A DNA stretch of 29,105 nucleotides from Chloroflexota bacterium. GTDB lineage: Bacteria > Chloroflexota > Anaerolineae > UBA1429. The notes under the pieces were generated by a model. It was not told the origin of the DNA. It saw nothing but the letters and a program-made list of their open reading frames with translations, and did no database searches. Made by a program: the position numbers and the translations under genes. The stretch covers positions 1-29,105 of the forward strand of contig JAAZBY010000299.1 of NCBI GenBank assembly GCA_012513595.1, written 5' to 3'. Of the stretch, positions 1 through 7,401 are shown in pieces. The stretch's first letter is position 1. The number at the start of each line of letters is the position of its first letter.

Positions 1-799
1 CAACCATAACATCTGGATGACCCACTTTCTCTACGAGGGCAAGGACGCCTACCCGCTGATCGACGCCTGGATCGAGAACGATGCCGAGAAGTATTGGCGC
101 GAGAAGGAGGCCGACAAGGGCTATTCCGCGCAGATGTCTCCGGCGGCCATGAACCAGTACCGCATGTACGGCCTGATGCCGATCGGAGACACGCCGCGTA
201 ACGGCGGCTGGTGGTACCACACCGACCCCGAGACCCGCCTGCGCTGGTACGGCAAGCCGATCGGCGGCGGTGACACGCCCGCCGGCCGCGACAACATCAT
301 CGACAGCAAGGAGAAAAAGTTCGCTGACATCACCAAGGCTGCCTTTGACCCCAAGGTGCGGCCGGTGGACATCTTTGGTTCGGACCGCTCACGCGAGCAG
401 CACGTGCCGATCATCGATGCCCTGGTGAACAACAACGAGGGCCAGTTCCAGGTCAACGTCCCCAACCAGGGGGCCCTGGCGGGCCTGCCCGACGATGTGG
501 CCGTGGAAGTGCCGGCCATCGTCAACATCAAGGGGATCCAGCCGATCCGCGTGCAGCCCCTGCCGCGCAAGATCATGCTCGAGTGCATCTATCCTGACTG
601 GCTCCACATGGAGCGCACGCTCGAGGCGATCAAGACGGCTGACCGCTCGATGCTACTGTACAACGTGCTGGACAACCACCATACGCGTTCGTACGACCAG
701 GCTCAGGAAGTGCTGGAGACGATCATGTCCCTCGAGCACAACCAGGCCATGAACGCCTACTACAAGTATCCGAACAAGCTGCCCGGCGGGCTCAAGTAG
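1..799 (+). CDS. Glycoside hydrolase family 4 (alpha-galacturonidase/alpha-glucosidase type), 3' part
   Basis: This is the C-terminal part of a GH4 enzyme. The reading frame is open from base 2, so the gene begins upstream of the window, and the ATG at 17 is internal. The first visible residues, NHNIWM, match the conserved GH4 segment (N-H-x-x-W) that helps bind the divalent metal. GH4 enzymes cleave glycosides by an NAD- and Mn-dependent oxidation/elimination mechanism and act in the cytoplasm, often on phosphorylated or acidic sugars. About 265 residues remain of a usual 430-480. The tail (IKGIQPIRVQPLPRK, then a helical stretch with repeated Glu/His/Asn) fits the family's C-terminal helical region. 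Substrate cannot be fixed because the N-terminal NAD domain and the Cys-containing metal motif are missing. It lies 188 bases upstream of a large putative carbohydrate-active protein on the same strand, but a hairpin and a new promoter separate them. Confidence 0.85.
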   Translation, partial: NHNIWMTHFLYEGKDAYPLIDAWIENDAEKYWREKEADKGYSAQMSPAAMNQYRMYGLMPIGDTPRNGGWWYHTDPETRLRWYGKPIGGGDTPAGRDNIIDSKEKKFADITKAAFDPKVRPVDIFGSDRSREQHVPIIDALVNNNEGQFQVNVPNQGALAGLPDDVAVEVPAIVNIKGIQPIRVQPLPRKIMLECIYPDWLHMERTLEAIKTADRSMLLYNVLDNHHTRSYDQAQEVLETIMSLEHNQAMNAYYKYPNKLPGGLK

Positions 800-805
800 T
801 TGCCC

Positions 806-844
806 GGCGGAGGTCCAGGGCCGCGTCGGCCCTGGACCTCCGCC
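806..844 (+). terminator. Perfect 17-bp hairpin after the GH4 gene
   Basis: Bases 806-822 are the exact reverse complement of 828-844, with a 5-base loop. It starts 7 bases after the GH4 stop codon. The stem is very GC-rich, but no T-run follows (GCTGTCTGG), so it is not a textbook intrinsic terminator. It could be a Rho-assisted terminator or a 3'-end-protecting mRNA stem. Confidence 0.6.
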
Positions 845-899
845 GCTGTCTGGCCAGGAGCGGGCGTGCGGGCCGGCGGCATCGCCACACCGCGCCGCG

Positions 900-929
900 T
901 TGCCAAGATACTCCCGACCCTGCTATAAT
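900..929 (+). promoter_or_regulatory. Extended -10 promoter for the 860-residue protein
   Basis: TTGCCA at 900-905, an 18-base spacer ending in TGC, and a perfect TATAAT at 924-929. The TG at 921-922 makes an extended -10. The start codon at 988 is preceded by an AGGAGGAG ribosome site at 971-978. The promoter lies downstream of the 806-844 hairpin, which supports a separate transcription unit from the GH4 gene. Confidence 0.7.
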
Positions 930-987
930 CGGCAGACGAGGTACGCCAGACTAGTGCTTCGCAGCACACCAGGAGGAGTCTCAGCCC

Positions 988-3570
988 ATGCAAACGTACT
1001 ATGTCGAGTACGACCTGCGCGACGGCTTTGTGCACCAGTGGCTGTACGCAGGTCCCCAGGCCATCAGCGTCGAGAACCTGGAGCAGTTCCAGGGCGCGGA
1101 CTATAAACTTCAGATCGCCCAACACTACTACACGCCAGAGTCGCTGATCGCTGACGCACCGCTCGAGATGGCCACCTTCTCGATCGATGGCGCGGATCTG
1201 CGCTGGCGCCCCTACCGAGCGCTGGACGACCACCTGGTGGACATGACCGCCTTTTACCACACCACGCATTACCTGCGCAGCTGGGGCTTCACCGGCGTAC
1301 TGGCCACCGGTGACCAGCAGGTGGACATGGTGTTGACGACGAACGGCCCGGCGGACGTGTGGATCAACGGCGCCCACGTCCATCGCCAGGAGCATTTCTC
1401 TCACCAGGACCCCAGGAGCGTGGCCTTCCAGGCCGGGCTCAAGGATGGCCTCAACGAGATCTTGGTGCGGTTTGAGGAAGTCGCCGCCCGCGAATGCCCC
1501 TATGCGATGGCCCTGCAGATCCAGGGCCTCGAGCACCCCGAGCGGCCCGTGCGCGTGCCCGTCACCAACATGTCCATCGGCCGCCGCCTGATGCTGGAGA
1601 ACATCCTGGACCACACCACCCTCGATCGTGACGTGTACGTCAGCGATCAGGTCGTGCAGCTCAACTGGCCGGAAGACATGGCCATCTCCTCCAAGATGGG
1701 CGCTCGGCTGCAGAAGCCGGATGGCCGCATCTACGCCGAGGCCCACCCCGTGGCCATCGGCGGCAAGTCGCAGAAGATGGTGCGCGCCTACGAGGTCCCC
1801 GAGGGCGAACTGCGCCTGTTCCTCATGGCTCCTCCGGAGGAGTACTATGAGGCGAACATGCGGGTGCAGAAAGAGTATTCGCTCTACGCCTTCCGCAACA
1901 AGTTCTCCGAGCAGCCCTACGGCTCTTACGACGAGCGCCGCATCGAAGCGCTGCGCGACGCGGCCTATCGCCTGGGTGGCAGTCTCTACAGCGAGATCGC
2001 CAAGATGGAGCTGGGCCTCTGGAAGCGCCTCGACCCGCAGGTGATCATCAAAGCGCTCGACAAGATCAATATGCGCGAGGACTGCAGCGACTTTTACCTG
2101 GTGGGCATCCTCGGCATCCTGGCGCGCTACGTCGACGACGAGAGCTTCCCGGCGGACCTGCGGGCCCCGATGGAAGAGTGCGTCCTGAACTTCAAGTACT
2201 GGGACGACGAGCCCGGCGCCGACGCCATGTGCTACCGGACGGAGAACCACTCCATCCTCTTCCATACCTGCGAGGTACTGGCCGGGCAGATGTTCCCCGA
2301 GCGGGTGTTCACGAACGTCAACGAGACGGGCGCCTGGCACCTGGAGAAGGGGACGCGCCTGGCCCACGAGTGGCTCCAACAGCGCGCCCACTATGGCTTC
2401 CAGGAGTGGGATTCGAACTGCTACTTTGAGGAGGACATCCTGGCGCTGGCCTACCTCGTCGACCTCTGCGAGGACGGGGACCTCCAGGAGATGGCCGCCG
2501 TGGTGCTGGACAAGATGTTCTTTACCATGGCGCTCAACTCCTTCAAGGGCGTCTTTGGCTCGACGCACGGGCGCACGTACACCCCCTACATCAAGGGCGG
2601 CCGCCGCGAGGCAACCTCGGGGATTCAGCGCATCGCCTGGGGCATGGGCTGCTTCAACGAGAGCATCCGCGGCAGCGTGGCCCTGGCTTGCGCCAAGCAA
2701 TATCAGGTCCATGACCTGCTCTACGCCGTGGCCATCGACAAGCCCGAGGAGGTCTGGAACCGCGAGCGGCACGGCGCTGGGAGTACCGGCGAGGGCACTG
2801 ACGTGAACGGGCCGACCGGCTGGGGGGTCGACAAGGTCACCTACAAGACGCCGGACTATATGTTGGCCTCTGCCCAGGACTACCGTCCCGGCCAGAAGGG
2901 CTACCAGCAGCATATCTGGCAGGCGACCATGGGGCCCGACGCGGTGGTGTTCGTCACCCATCCCTCCAAGGTCAGCGAAGAGGGGTCGCACCGGCCCAAC
3001 TACTGGCACGGCAACTATGTCCTGCCGCGCGTGGCGCAGTGGAAGGACGTGCTGTTCGCCATCCACGACCTGCCCGAGGACGACTGGCTCGGCTTCACCC
3101 ACGCCTATTTCCCCGAGTACGCCTTCGAGGAGCACGCCCTCCAGGACGGCTGGGCCTTTGGCAAGGCCGGCGACGGCTATATCGCTCTCTACGCCGCCCA
3201 GGGGCTGGAGCGCATCGTCACCGGCCAGAACGCCTTCCGTGAGCTGCGCTCCCAGGGCAGAAAGAACATCTGGGTCTGCCAGATGGGGCGCGCGGCCCTC
3301 GATGGCACGTTCGAGGAGTTCCAGGAAAAGATCCTGGCTGCCCCGCCCGAGGTCGACCTGGAGGCCCTGAAGGTGACCTACGCCAACCTGCGCGGCCAGA
3401 CGCTGGCCTTCGGCTGGGAGGGCCCCCTGACCATCGACGGCGAGGAACAGGCCATCACCGGCTTTAAGCACTATGACTCCATGTACTGTGAGGCGGACCT
3501 GCCCGCCACCGGCATGGAGCTCAAGTTCCTCGACTGGGTGCTGCGCCTGAACTTTGAGGCGCAGGAATAG
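988..3570 (+). CDS. Putative multidomain carbohydrate-active enzyme (alpha-toroid plus beta-sandwich), family unknown
   Basis: An 860-residue protein with no signal peptide. I recognise no named family. From the sequence, residues about 1-180 look like a galactose-binding-type jelly roll (TNGPADVWINGAHV, as in beta-galactosidase and rhamnosidase accessory domains). A beta-rich linker covers about 185-300. Residues about 310-615 are helix-rich with Trp/Tyr/His/Asn clusters such as ENHSILFHTCE and STHGRTYTPYIKGG, like the (alpha/alpha) toroid of polysaccharide lyases and heparinase-type enzymes. Residues about 640-860 are a beta-rich domain. That order resembles toroid lyases and GH families, but catalytic residues cannot be assigned by eye. 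The start is set by AGGAGGAG 9 bases upstream. Its neighbour is a cytoplasmic GH4 enzyme, so a role in intracellular breakdown of an acidic oligosaccharide is plausible but inferred. It could also be a non-catalytic sugar-binding protein. Confidence 0.75.
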   Translation: MQTYYVEYDLRDGFVHQWLYAGPQAISVENLEQFQGADYKLQIAQHYYTPESLIADAPLEMATFSIDGADLRWRPYRALDDHLVDMTAFYHTTHYLRSWGFTGVLATGDQQVDMVLTTNGPADVWINGAHVHRQEHFSHQDPRSVAFQAGLKDGLNEILVRFEEVAARECPYAMALQIQGLEHPERPVRVPVTNMSIGRRLMLENILDHTTLDRDVYVSDQVVQLNWPEDMAISSKMGARLQKPDGRIYAEAHPVAIGGKSQKMVRAYEVPEGELRLFLMAPPEEYYEANMRVQKEYSLYAFRNKFSEQPYGSYDERRIEALRDAAYRLGGSLYSEIAKMELGLWKRLDPQVIIKALDKINMREDCSDFYLVGILGILARYVDDESFPADLRAPMEECVLNFKYWDDEPGADAMCYRTENHSILFHTCEVLAGQMFPERVFTNVNETGAWHLEKGTRLAHEWLQQRAHYGFQEWDSNCYFEEDILALAYLVDLCEDGDLQEMAAVVLDKMFFTMALNSFKGVFGSTHGRTYTPYIKGGRREATSGIQRIAWGMGCFNESIRGSVALACAKQYQVHDLLYAVAIDKPEEVWNRERHGAGSTGEGTDVNGPTGWGVDKVTYKTPDYMLASAQDYRPGQKGYQQHIWQATMGPDAVVFVTHPSKVSEEGSHRPNYWHGNYVLPRVAQWKDVLFAIHDLPEDDWLGFTHAYFPEYAFEEHALQDGWAFGKAGDGYIALYAAQGLERIVTGQNAFRELRSQGRKNIWVCQMGRAALDGTFEEFQEKILAAPPEVDLEALKVTYANLRGQTLAFGWEGPLTIDGEEQAITGFKHYDSMYCEADLPATGMELKFLDWVLRLNFEAQE

Positions 3571-3592
3571 CCCTCTCGTCGCGCGATAGCAG

Positions 3593-3623
3593 GAGCCCCG
3601 CCAGAATCTGGCGGGGCTCTTTT
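3593..3623 (+). terminator. Intrinsic terminator after the 860-residue protein
   Basis: GAGCCCCGCCAGA at 3593-3605 pairs with its reverse complement at 3607-3619 and is followed by TTTT at 3620-3623. It begins 22 bases after the stop codon and lies between two convergent genes. Confidence 0.85.
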
Positions 3624-3652
3624 CGTCTGTCCAGGCGCCCGGGCGGCCGGGG

Positions 3653-4033
3653 TCAGTCCGCCGCAAAGGCGGCAACCGCCTCGTCCTGCAGCAGAAAGTA
3701 GATGATCAGCCCGCCGATAGCCGTGCCGATGGGGATGTTGGGCAGGCGGAGGACGCTCAGGAAAATGGCTCCCCAGCGCGCCCAGTTCCGCAGCGTCAGG
3801 AGCCCCCAGCCCACGGCGACGTTGGCAGCCGCCAGGGCAAACAGGAACATACCGCCCACAGCGGCAAGGGCGACCGGCACCAGAGTGCCCGGCTCGCCGC
3901 GAGCGCCGGTGAGGATGACGACGGCCAGAACGGCAAGAACCAGCAGACCCATGAGGAACATGGCCGCTTCGAACAAGTGATAGATGGCGATGACGGTGAC
4001 GATATCGGGGCGCTTCTTGGCCGATGGTGCCAT
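3653..4033 (-). CDS. Small polytopic membrane protein of unknown function
   Basis: A 126-residue, strongly hydrophobic protein. Three to four membrane segments are visible: about 10-43 (long enough for a helical hairpin), 50-78 and 85-114. There is a short positively charged start (APSAKKRPD) and the loops hold few charged residues. Reading on the minus strand, GGAG lies about 11 bases before the ATG, which supports the start. I do not recognise a family. The pattern resembles small DUF-type integral membrane proteins with no catalytic motif. It is transcribed alone, convergent with the large protein and divergent from the alpha/beta hydrolase. A palindromic site overlaps its likely promoter. 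Confidence 0.65.
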   Translation of the reverse strand: MAPSAKKRPDIVTVIAIYHLFEAAMFLMGLLVLAVLAVVILTGARGEPGTLVPVALAAVGGMFLFALAAANVAVGWGLLTLRNWARWGAIFLSVLRLPNIPIGTAIGGLIIYFLLQDEAVAAFAAD

Positions 4034-4117
4034 GGTGATTCTCCTATCTCCCTAGGCGGGTCCTATCGCCGGACGCGGCCACATGAACCGTCGCGCGCCC
4101 GGCAGGAACGCCGCTCC

Positions 4118-4147
4118 GTTGTACCCTACAGTACTCTGTACGGCAAC
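4118..4147 (-). promoter_or_regulatory. Candidate minus-strand promoter overlapped by an imperfect palindrome
   Basis: On the minus strand, TTGCCG (4146-4141), a 17-base spacer and TACAAC (4123-4118) make a moderate promoter for the small membrane protein. The same bases form an imperfect dyad: GTTG and TACAG in the left arm (4118-4131) are repeated in inverted order as CTGTA and CAAC in the right arm (4136-4147). A repressor bound here would cover both promoter elements. No regulator for it is identified. Confidence 0.4.
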
Positions 4148-4158
4148 CCCCCCTCTGG

Positions 4159-4187
4159 TTGCGCAGAGAGCCGCCCTCGGCTATGCT
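4159..4187 (+). promoter_or_regulatory. Weak candidate promoter for the alpha/beta hydrolase
   Basis: TTGCGC at 4159-4164, a 17-base spacer and TATGCT at 4182-4187, about 70 bases upstream of the start codon at 4258. Both hexamers match the consensus only partly, so this is tentative. Confidence 0.3.
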
Positions 4188-4257
4188 GGTTGTGCTAGGT
4201 GCCCGCGAGTGCGCGCCTGGCAACGCAACACCCATGATAGCCCATCAGGGAGCTGAT

Positions 4258-5025
4258 ATGAAGGATGACTGCGGCTACATTGAGAAGACCTTCGCAGAAG
4301 TGGAGCGCCAGGAGGACATCGTCTTCCACACCGCCACCAACCACCTGGGCGCGCCCGAGGAGCTGCGCCTCGACGTGACGCTCCCTGCCGAAGATGCGCG
4401 CGCCAAGCGACGCGCCATCCTGTGGATCCACGGCGGTGGCTTCCGCCCGGGGAACGACAAGCAACAGCGCTACATCGTCCGCATCGCGGGCGAGTTTGCC
4501 CGCCGGGGCTACGTGTGCTTTTCCTGTGACTACCGCGTCCGCGAGAACCCGATGGATGACTTGGCCGGCACCATGCGCGACGCCGCAGACGACTGCCGCG
4601 CGGCGCTGGCCTGGATCAGGACCCATGCGGGCCAGTTCGGCATCGACGGGGAACGCGTCGTCGTGGGGGGCGGTTCGGCGGGCGGGATGACGGCCGTCAA
4701 CCTCTGCGCCCTGGAAGCCACCGAGGGCCCCAGCGCCGGCGTGCCGGCCATCGCCGCACTGGTGAACCTGTGGGGAAGCCCCTTCGCCACGGACATGCTG
4801 GCCGAGGTGGACGGGCGCTATCCGCCCACTATCATCGTGCACGGGACGGCCGACGCCCTGGTGCCCCACGGGAATAGCGAGGCCCTGGCCGCCACTCTCG
4901 AACGCCACGGGGTCCGTCACCAGATGATCCTCATCGAGGGTGCCCCGCACACCCCGGTGACCCACATGGAGAGCTTCTCTGACGCCATCGCCAGGTTCCT
5001 GGCCGACGTCATGCCCGGCTGTTAG
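4258..5025 (+). CDS. Alpha/beta hydrolase, HSL-like esterase/lipase
   Basis: A 255-residue cytoplasmic hydrolase of the hormone-sensitive-lipase/carboxylesterase type. The oxyanion-hole motif HGGGF is at residues 58-62. The nucleophile elbow GGGSAGG is at 137-143 (Ser140). Asp199 in GTADALVP and His231 in GAPHTP complete the triad. The start is the ATG at 4258 with GGGAG 5 bases upstream. The frame is open for 33 more codons upstream, but that extension has no ribosome site and unlike composition. The family hydrolyses short acyl or acetyl esters, including acetylated sugars. Given the surrounding sugar genes, a deacetylase role is possible but not shown. The next gene on the strand, a nitrilase-type hydrolase, starts about 100 bases downstream and may be co-transcribed. 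Confidence 0.88.
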   Translation: MKDDCGYIEKTFAEVERQEDIVFHTATNHLGAPEELRLDVTLPAEDARAKRRAILWIHGGGFRPGNDKQQRYIVRIAGEFARRGYVCFSCDYRVRENPMDDLAGTMRDAADDCRAALAWIRTHAGQFGIDGERVVVGGGSAGGMTAVNLCALEATEGPSAGVPAIAALVNLWGSPFATDMLAEVDGRYPPTIIVHGTADALVPHGNSEALAATLERHGVRHQMILIEGAPHTPVTHMESFSDAIARFLADVMPGC

Positions 5026-5122
5026 CGCGCGCTGCCGCGGGGCGAAGCCCTGCGCTGGGACCGTCCCACGGCCGCGCCCGGCGCCGCCGGTGACAGAGTA
5101 GGCACGCCCCTGGAGGACACCG

Positions 5123-6157
5123 TTGAGCACACAGGACATCAGAGACATCGTCGAACTTGGCGAACCGGGGCAGCGCGGTAATCTGCTGGGGATTCAGCCC
5201 TACATGCGTCCGGCGGACTATTTGTCTGCGGAGAGCTTTTCGCTGCGACTGAACACCTACCTGGACGCCGCCCAACAGCGCGGCTGGCTCACCGACCACA
5301 CCGTGGTCGTGTTCCCCGAGTATCTGGGCGCCTGGCTGGTCGCCGTCGGCGAGGGGCCCCGGGTGCATCGCGCCGATGACGTGGGCACCGCCATGCGCTC
5401 CCTGGCCATGGCGCATCCCCTGGCCTGGTTGGGCAGGTGGCTGGGCGCGCGGGCGCGCGACCGCAGCCGTGCGGCCCTCTTTGCCCTAAAGGCCGAAGAG
5501 ATGACGGCGGCCTACCAGTCCACCTTCTCGCTTTTGGCGCGGACCTACGGCATCACCATCGTGGCAGGATCGATCCTGCTCCCCTCGCCGCGGTTGGAAG
5601 GGGGACGGCTTGTCTCCGGAAAGGGCCCGCTGGCCAACGTGTCGGCCGTGTATCGCTTTGACGGCGCCGCGGTCGGCCTGTCGCGCAAGGTGTACCCCAC
5701 CGCCGACGAGGTTCCCTTTGTGGCCCCGGGCAAGCTGAGCGACCTGCCCGTCCTGAACACGCCCTGCGGCAAGATGGGCGTGCTGGTCTGCGCCGATTCG
5801 TGGTATCCGGCGCCCTACCAGGTCCTGCGCAGCAAAGGGGCCGAGATCGTCGTGGTGGTGTCGTTCACCCCGGGGGACGGCGCCTGGGACAGGCCCTGGG
5901 CGGGCTACTCTGGCCAGGCAGCCCCGGATGACGTGGACCCCGCCCACGTCGGCGCGCTCACCGAGGGCGAGGCCTGGGTGCGGTACGCCATGATCGGGCG
6001 GATCGACTCGTCGGAGGCCACCTACGGTATGAACGTCTTCCTGCGCGGGCGGCTGTGGGATCTCGGCTCGGACGGCTGCGCCATGGTCGTGCGCGGTGAG
6101 GAGACCTACCAGCTGGAGCGGGTCAACGGCGCAGCCCTGGTGAACTGCTGGCTGTAG
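5123..6157 (+). CDS. Carbon-nitrogen hydrolase (nitrilase superfamily)
   Basis: A 344-residue protein with the Glu-Lys-Cys catalytic set of the nitrilase/amidase/carbamoylase superfamily: Glu66 in VVVFPEYLG, Lys189 in LSRKVYPT, and Cys223 in GVLVCADSWYP. Such enzymes cleave C-N bonds of amides, nitriles or N-carbamoyl compounds through a thiol ester. The protein is longer than the usual 260-300 residues. There is an extra stretch between the Glu strand and the next core strand (about residues 75-125, including a hydrophobic helix AMAHPLAWLGRWLG), which could be a membrane- or substrate-contacting insertion. The start codon is TTG at 5123, supported by GGAGG at 5112-5116; no ATG fits better. 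The exact substrate is unknown. It may be co-transcribed with the esterase upstream. Confidence 0.85.
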   Translation: MSTQDIRDIVELGEPGQRGNLLGIQPYMRPADYLSAESFSLRLNTYLDAAQQRGWLTDHTVVVFPEYLGAWLVAVGEGPRVHRADDVGTAMRSLAMAHPLAWLGRWLGARARDRSRAALFALKAEEMTAAYQSTFSLLARTYGITIVAGSILLPSPRLEGGRLVSGKGPLANVSAVYRFDGAAVGLSRKVYPTADEVPFVAPGKLSDLPVLNTPCGKMGVLVCADSWYPAPYQVLRSKGAEIVVVVSFTPGDGAWDRPWAGYSGQAAPDDVDPAHVGALTEGEAWVRYAMIGRIDSSEATYGMNVFLRGRLWDLGSDGCAMVVRGEETYQLERVNGAALVNCWL

Positions 6158-6175
6158 GCCATCGGCCGAACCACC

Positions 6176-6225
6176 AAGCCCTCCCACGAGACGCCTGAGA
6201 CATCAGGCTGTCCGTGGGAGGGCTT
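6176..6225. terminator. Long interrupted hairpin between convergent genes
   Basis: The outer arms AAGCCCTCCCACG (6176-6188) and 6213-6225 pair over 13 bp. An inner stem GCCTGA/TCAGGC (6193-6198 with 6203-6208) closes on a 4-base loop, and GAC/GTC pairs between the two, leaving only single-base bulges. It sits 18 bases after the nitrilase gene's stop and 14 bases before the end of the convergent dehydratase gene. It therefore probably serves as a terminator for both, although no long T-run is present. Confidence 0.65.
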
Positions 6226-6239
6226 GTGCGTCGGGCGTG

Positions 6240-7397
6240 CTACCAGTTGGTCACCGAGCCGTCGGGGCGGCGGTAATGGGGCGCCTCCCAGAAGGCGAAG
6301 GTCTGCTTGCGGACGGCTTCTTCGTCCACCTCGACCCCCAGGCCCGGGCCGCTGGGCAGGAGGATCCTGTCTCCCTGGGCCTCGGGCTGCGTGGGGAAGA
6401 GCGTCGAGTCATAGAAGCGGCCCTGCTCGGTGGGGCTGCGGCGTATCTCCAGCCAGGAAAAGTTGGCCACAGCCGCGGCCAGGTGCACCGTGGCCGCCGT
6501 GCACACCGGCCCCAGCGGGTTATGGGGCATCAGGTCGATATAGTGCGCCTCACACCAGCCGGCCACCTTCATCGCCTCGGTCAGCCCACCGACGTTACAG
6601 ACGTCAACACGGGCGAACTGGGTAAGGCCCCGCTCGATGTACGGCAGGAACTGCCACTTGCTGGCGAACTCTTCCCCGATGGCATAGGGGACGTCGGTCA
6701 TGGTGCGCAGGGCCTCGTAGGCCTCCGGCGTCTCGTCACGGATCGGCTCTTCGATAAAGTCCAGCGTGCCCGAGGGCATCCGCTGGCAGAACGAGGCCGC
6801 CTCCGCGACCGTCAGGCGATGATGGTAGTCGATGCCCAGCACAAAGTCGTGGCCCAGCTCCTCGCGGACCCTGCTGAGCGCCGCGGCCGTGGGGCCGATC
6901 GAGGCGCGCGGGTCGAAAAGCTGGGGGTCGCCGGTCTTGGGGTGCATGATACCGGTGCGGATGGCCGTCCACCCCTCGCCCAAGAGCAGGCGCACGTCCT
7001 CGACCAGCTCCTCGGCGGTAGCGCCCCGGGTGGTGGCAAAGCAGGGGACATAGTCGCGCTGCTTGCCGCCCAGGAGCTGGTAGACGGGCACGTTGAGCGC
7101 CTTGCCGAGGATATCGTACAGGGCGATGTCGATGGCCGACATGGCCGCCGTAAGGACCCGGCCCCCCTCAAAGTACTGGCTGCGGTACATCTCTTGCCAC
7201 AGCCGGCCGATCTGCCGCGGGTCACGCCCCAGCAGGAACTCGCGGAAATGCTTCACGGCCCCCGTGACGGCCAGCTCGCGGCCTGACAGGCCGGCCTCGC
7301 CCCAGCCGTACAGGCCCTCGTTCGTCTCGATCTTGACGAGCATCTGGTTGCGATGCCCCACCCACACGGGATACGGCTTGACGTCGGTGATCCTCAT
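6240..7397 (-). CDS. Enolase-superfamily dehydratase, D-galactonate dehydratase-like
   Basis: A 385-residue member of the mandelate racemase/galactonate dehydratase group. These enzymes abstract the proton alpha to a sugar acid carboxylate and remove water, giving a 2-keto-3-deoxy acid. Metal ligands are visible as Asp190 (GIDYHHR), Glu216 (DFIEEP) and Glu242 (IGEEF). His192 and His292 (LMPHNPLGP) match the acid/base histidines known from E. coli DgoD, and the general layout follows it. The substrate could be another aldonate. I chose the ATG at 7397: GAGGTG lies 9 bases upstream and MRITDVK is a typical family start. A GTG at 7409 would add four residues and overlap the sulfatase stop. It is the last gene of the minus-strand kinase-sulfatase-dehydratase operon. 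Confidence 0.85.
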   Translation of the reverse strand: MRITDVKPYPVWVGHRNQMLVKIETNEGLYGWGEAGLSGRELAVTGAVKHFREFLLGRDPRQIGRLWQEMYRSQYFEGGRVLTAAMSAIDIALYDILGKALNVPVYQLLGGKQRDYVPCFATTRGATAEELVEDVRLLLGEGWTAIRTGIMHPKTGDPQLFDPRASIGPTAAALSRVREELGHDFVLGIDYHHRLTVAEAASFCQRMPSGTLDFIEEPIRDETPEAYEALRTMTDVPYAIGEEFASKWQFLPYIERGLTQFARVDVCNVGGLTEAMKVAGWCEAHYIDLMPHNPLGPVCTAATVHLAAAVANFSWLEIRRSPTEQGRFYDSTLFPTQPEAQGDRILLPSGPGLGVEVDEEAVRKQTFAFWEAPHYRRPDGSVTNW

Positions 7398-7401
7398 ACG
7401 G

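Noticed and set aside
760..3675. A 971-codon open frame on the minus strand opposite the 860-residue protein
   Set aside because: It is the antisense shadow of a GC-rich gene: low-complexity Ala/Gly/Val/Leu/His composition, no motif and no ribosome site. The plus-strand gene has a promoter, ribosome site, terminator and domain-like features.
4159..4257. 33-residue upstream extension of the alpha/beta hydrolase
   Set aside because: No ribosome site at 4159, and the candidate promoter lies inside it; the ATG at 4258 has GGGAG at good spacing.
5056..5068. Short palindrome TGGGAC-C-GTCCCA between esterase and nitrilase genes
   Set aside because: Too short, with no T-run and no promoter around it; likely chance.
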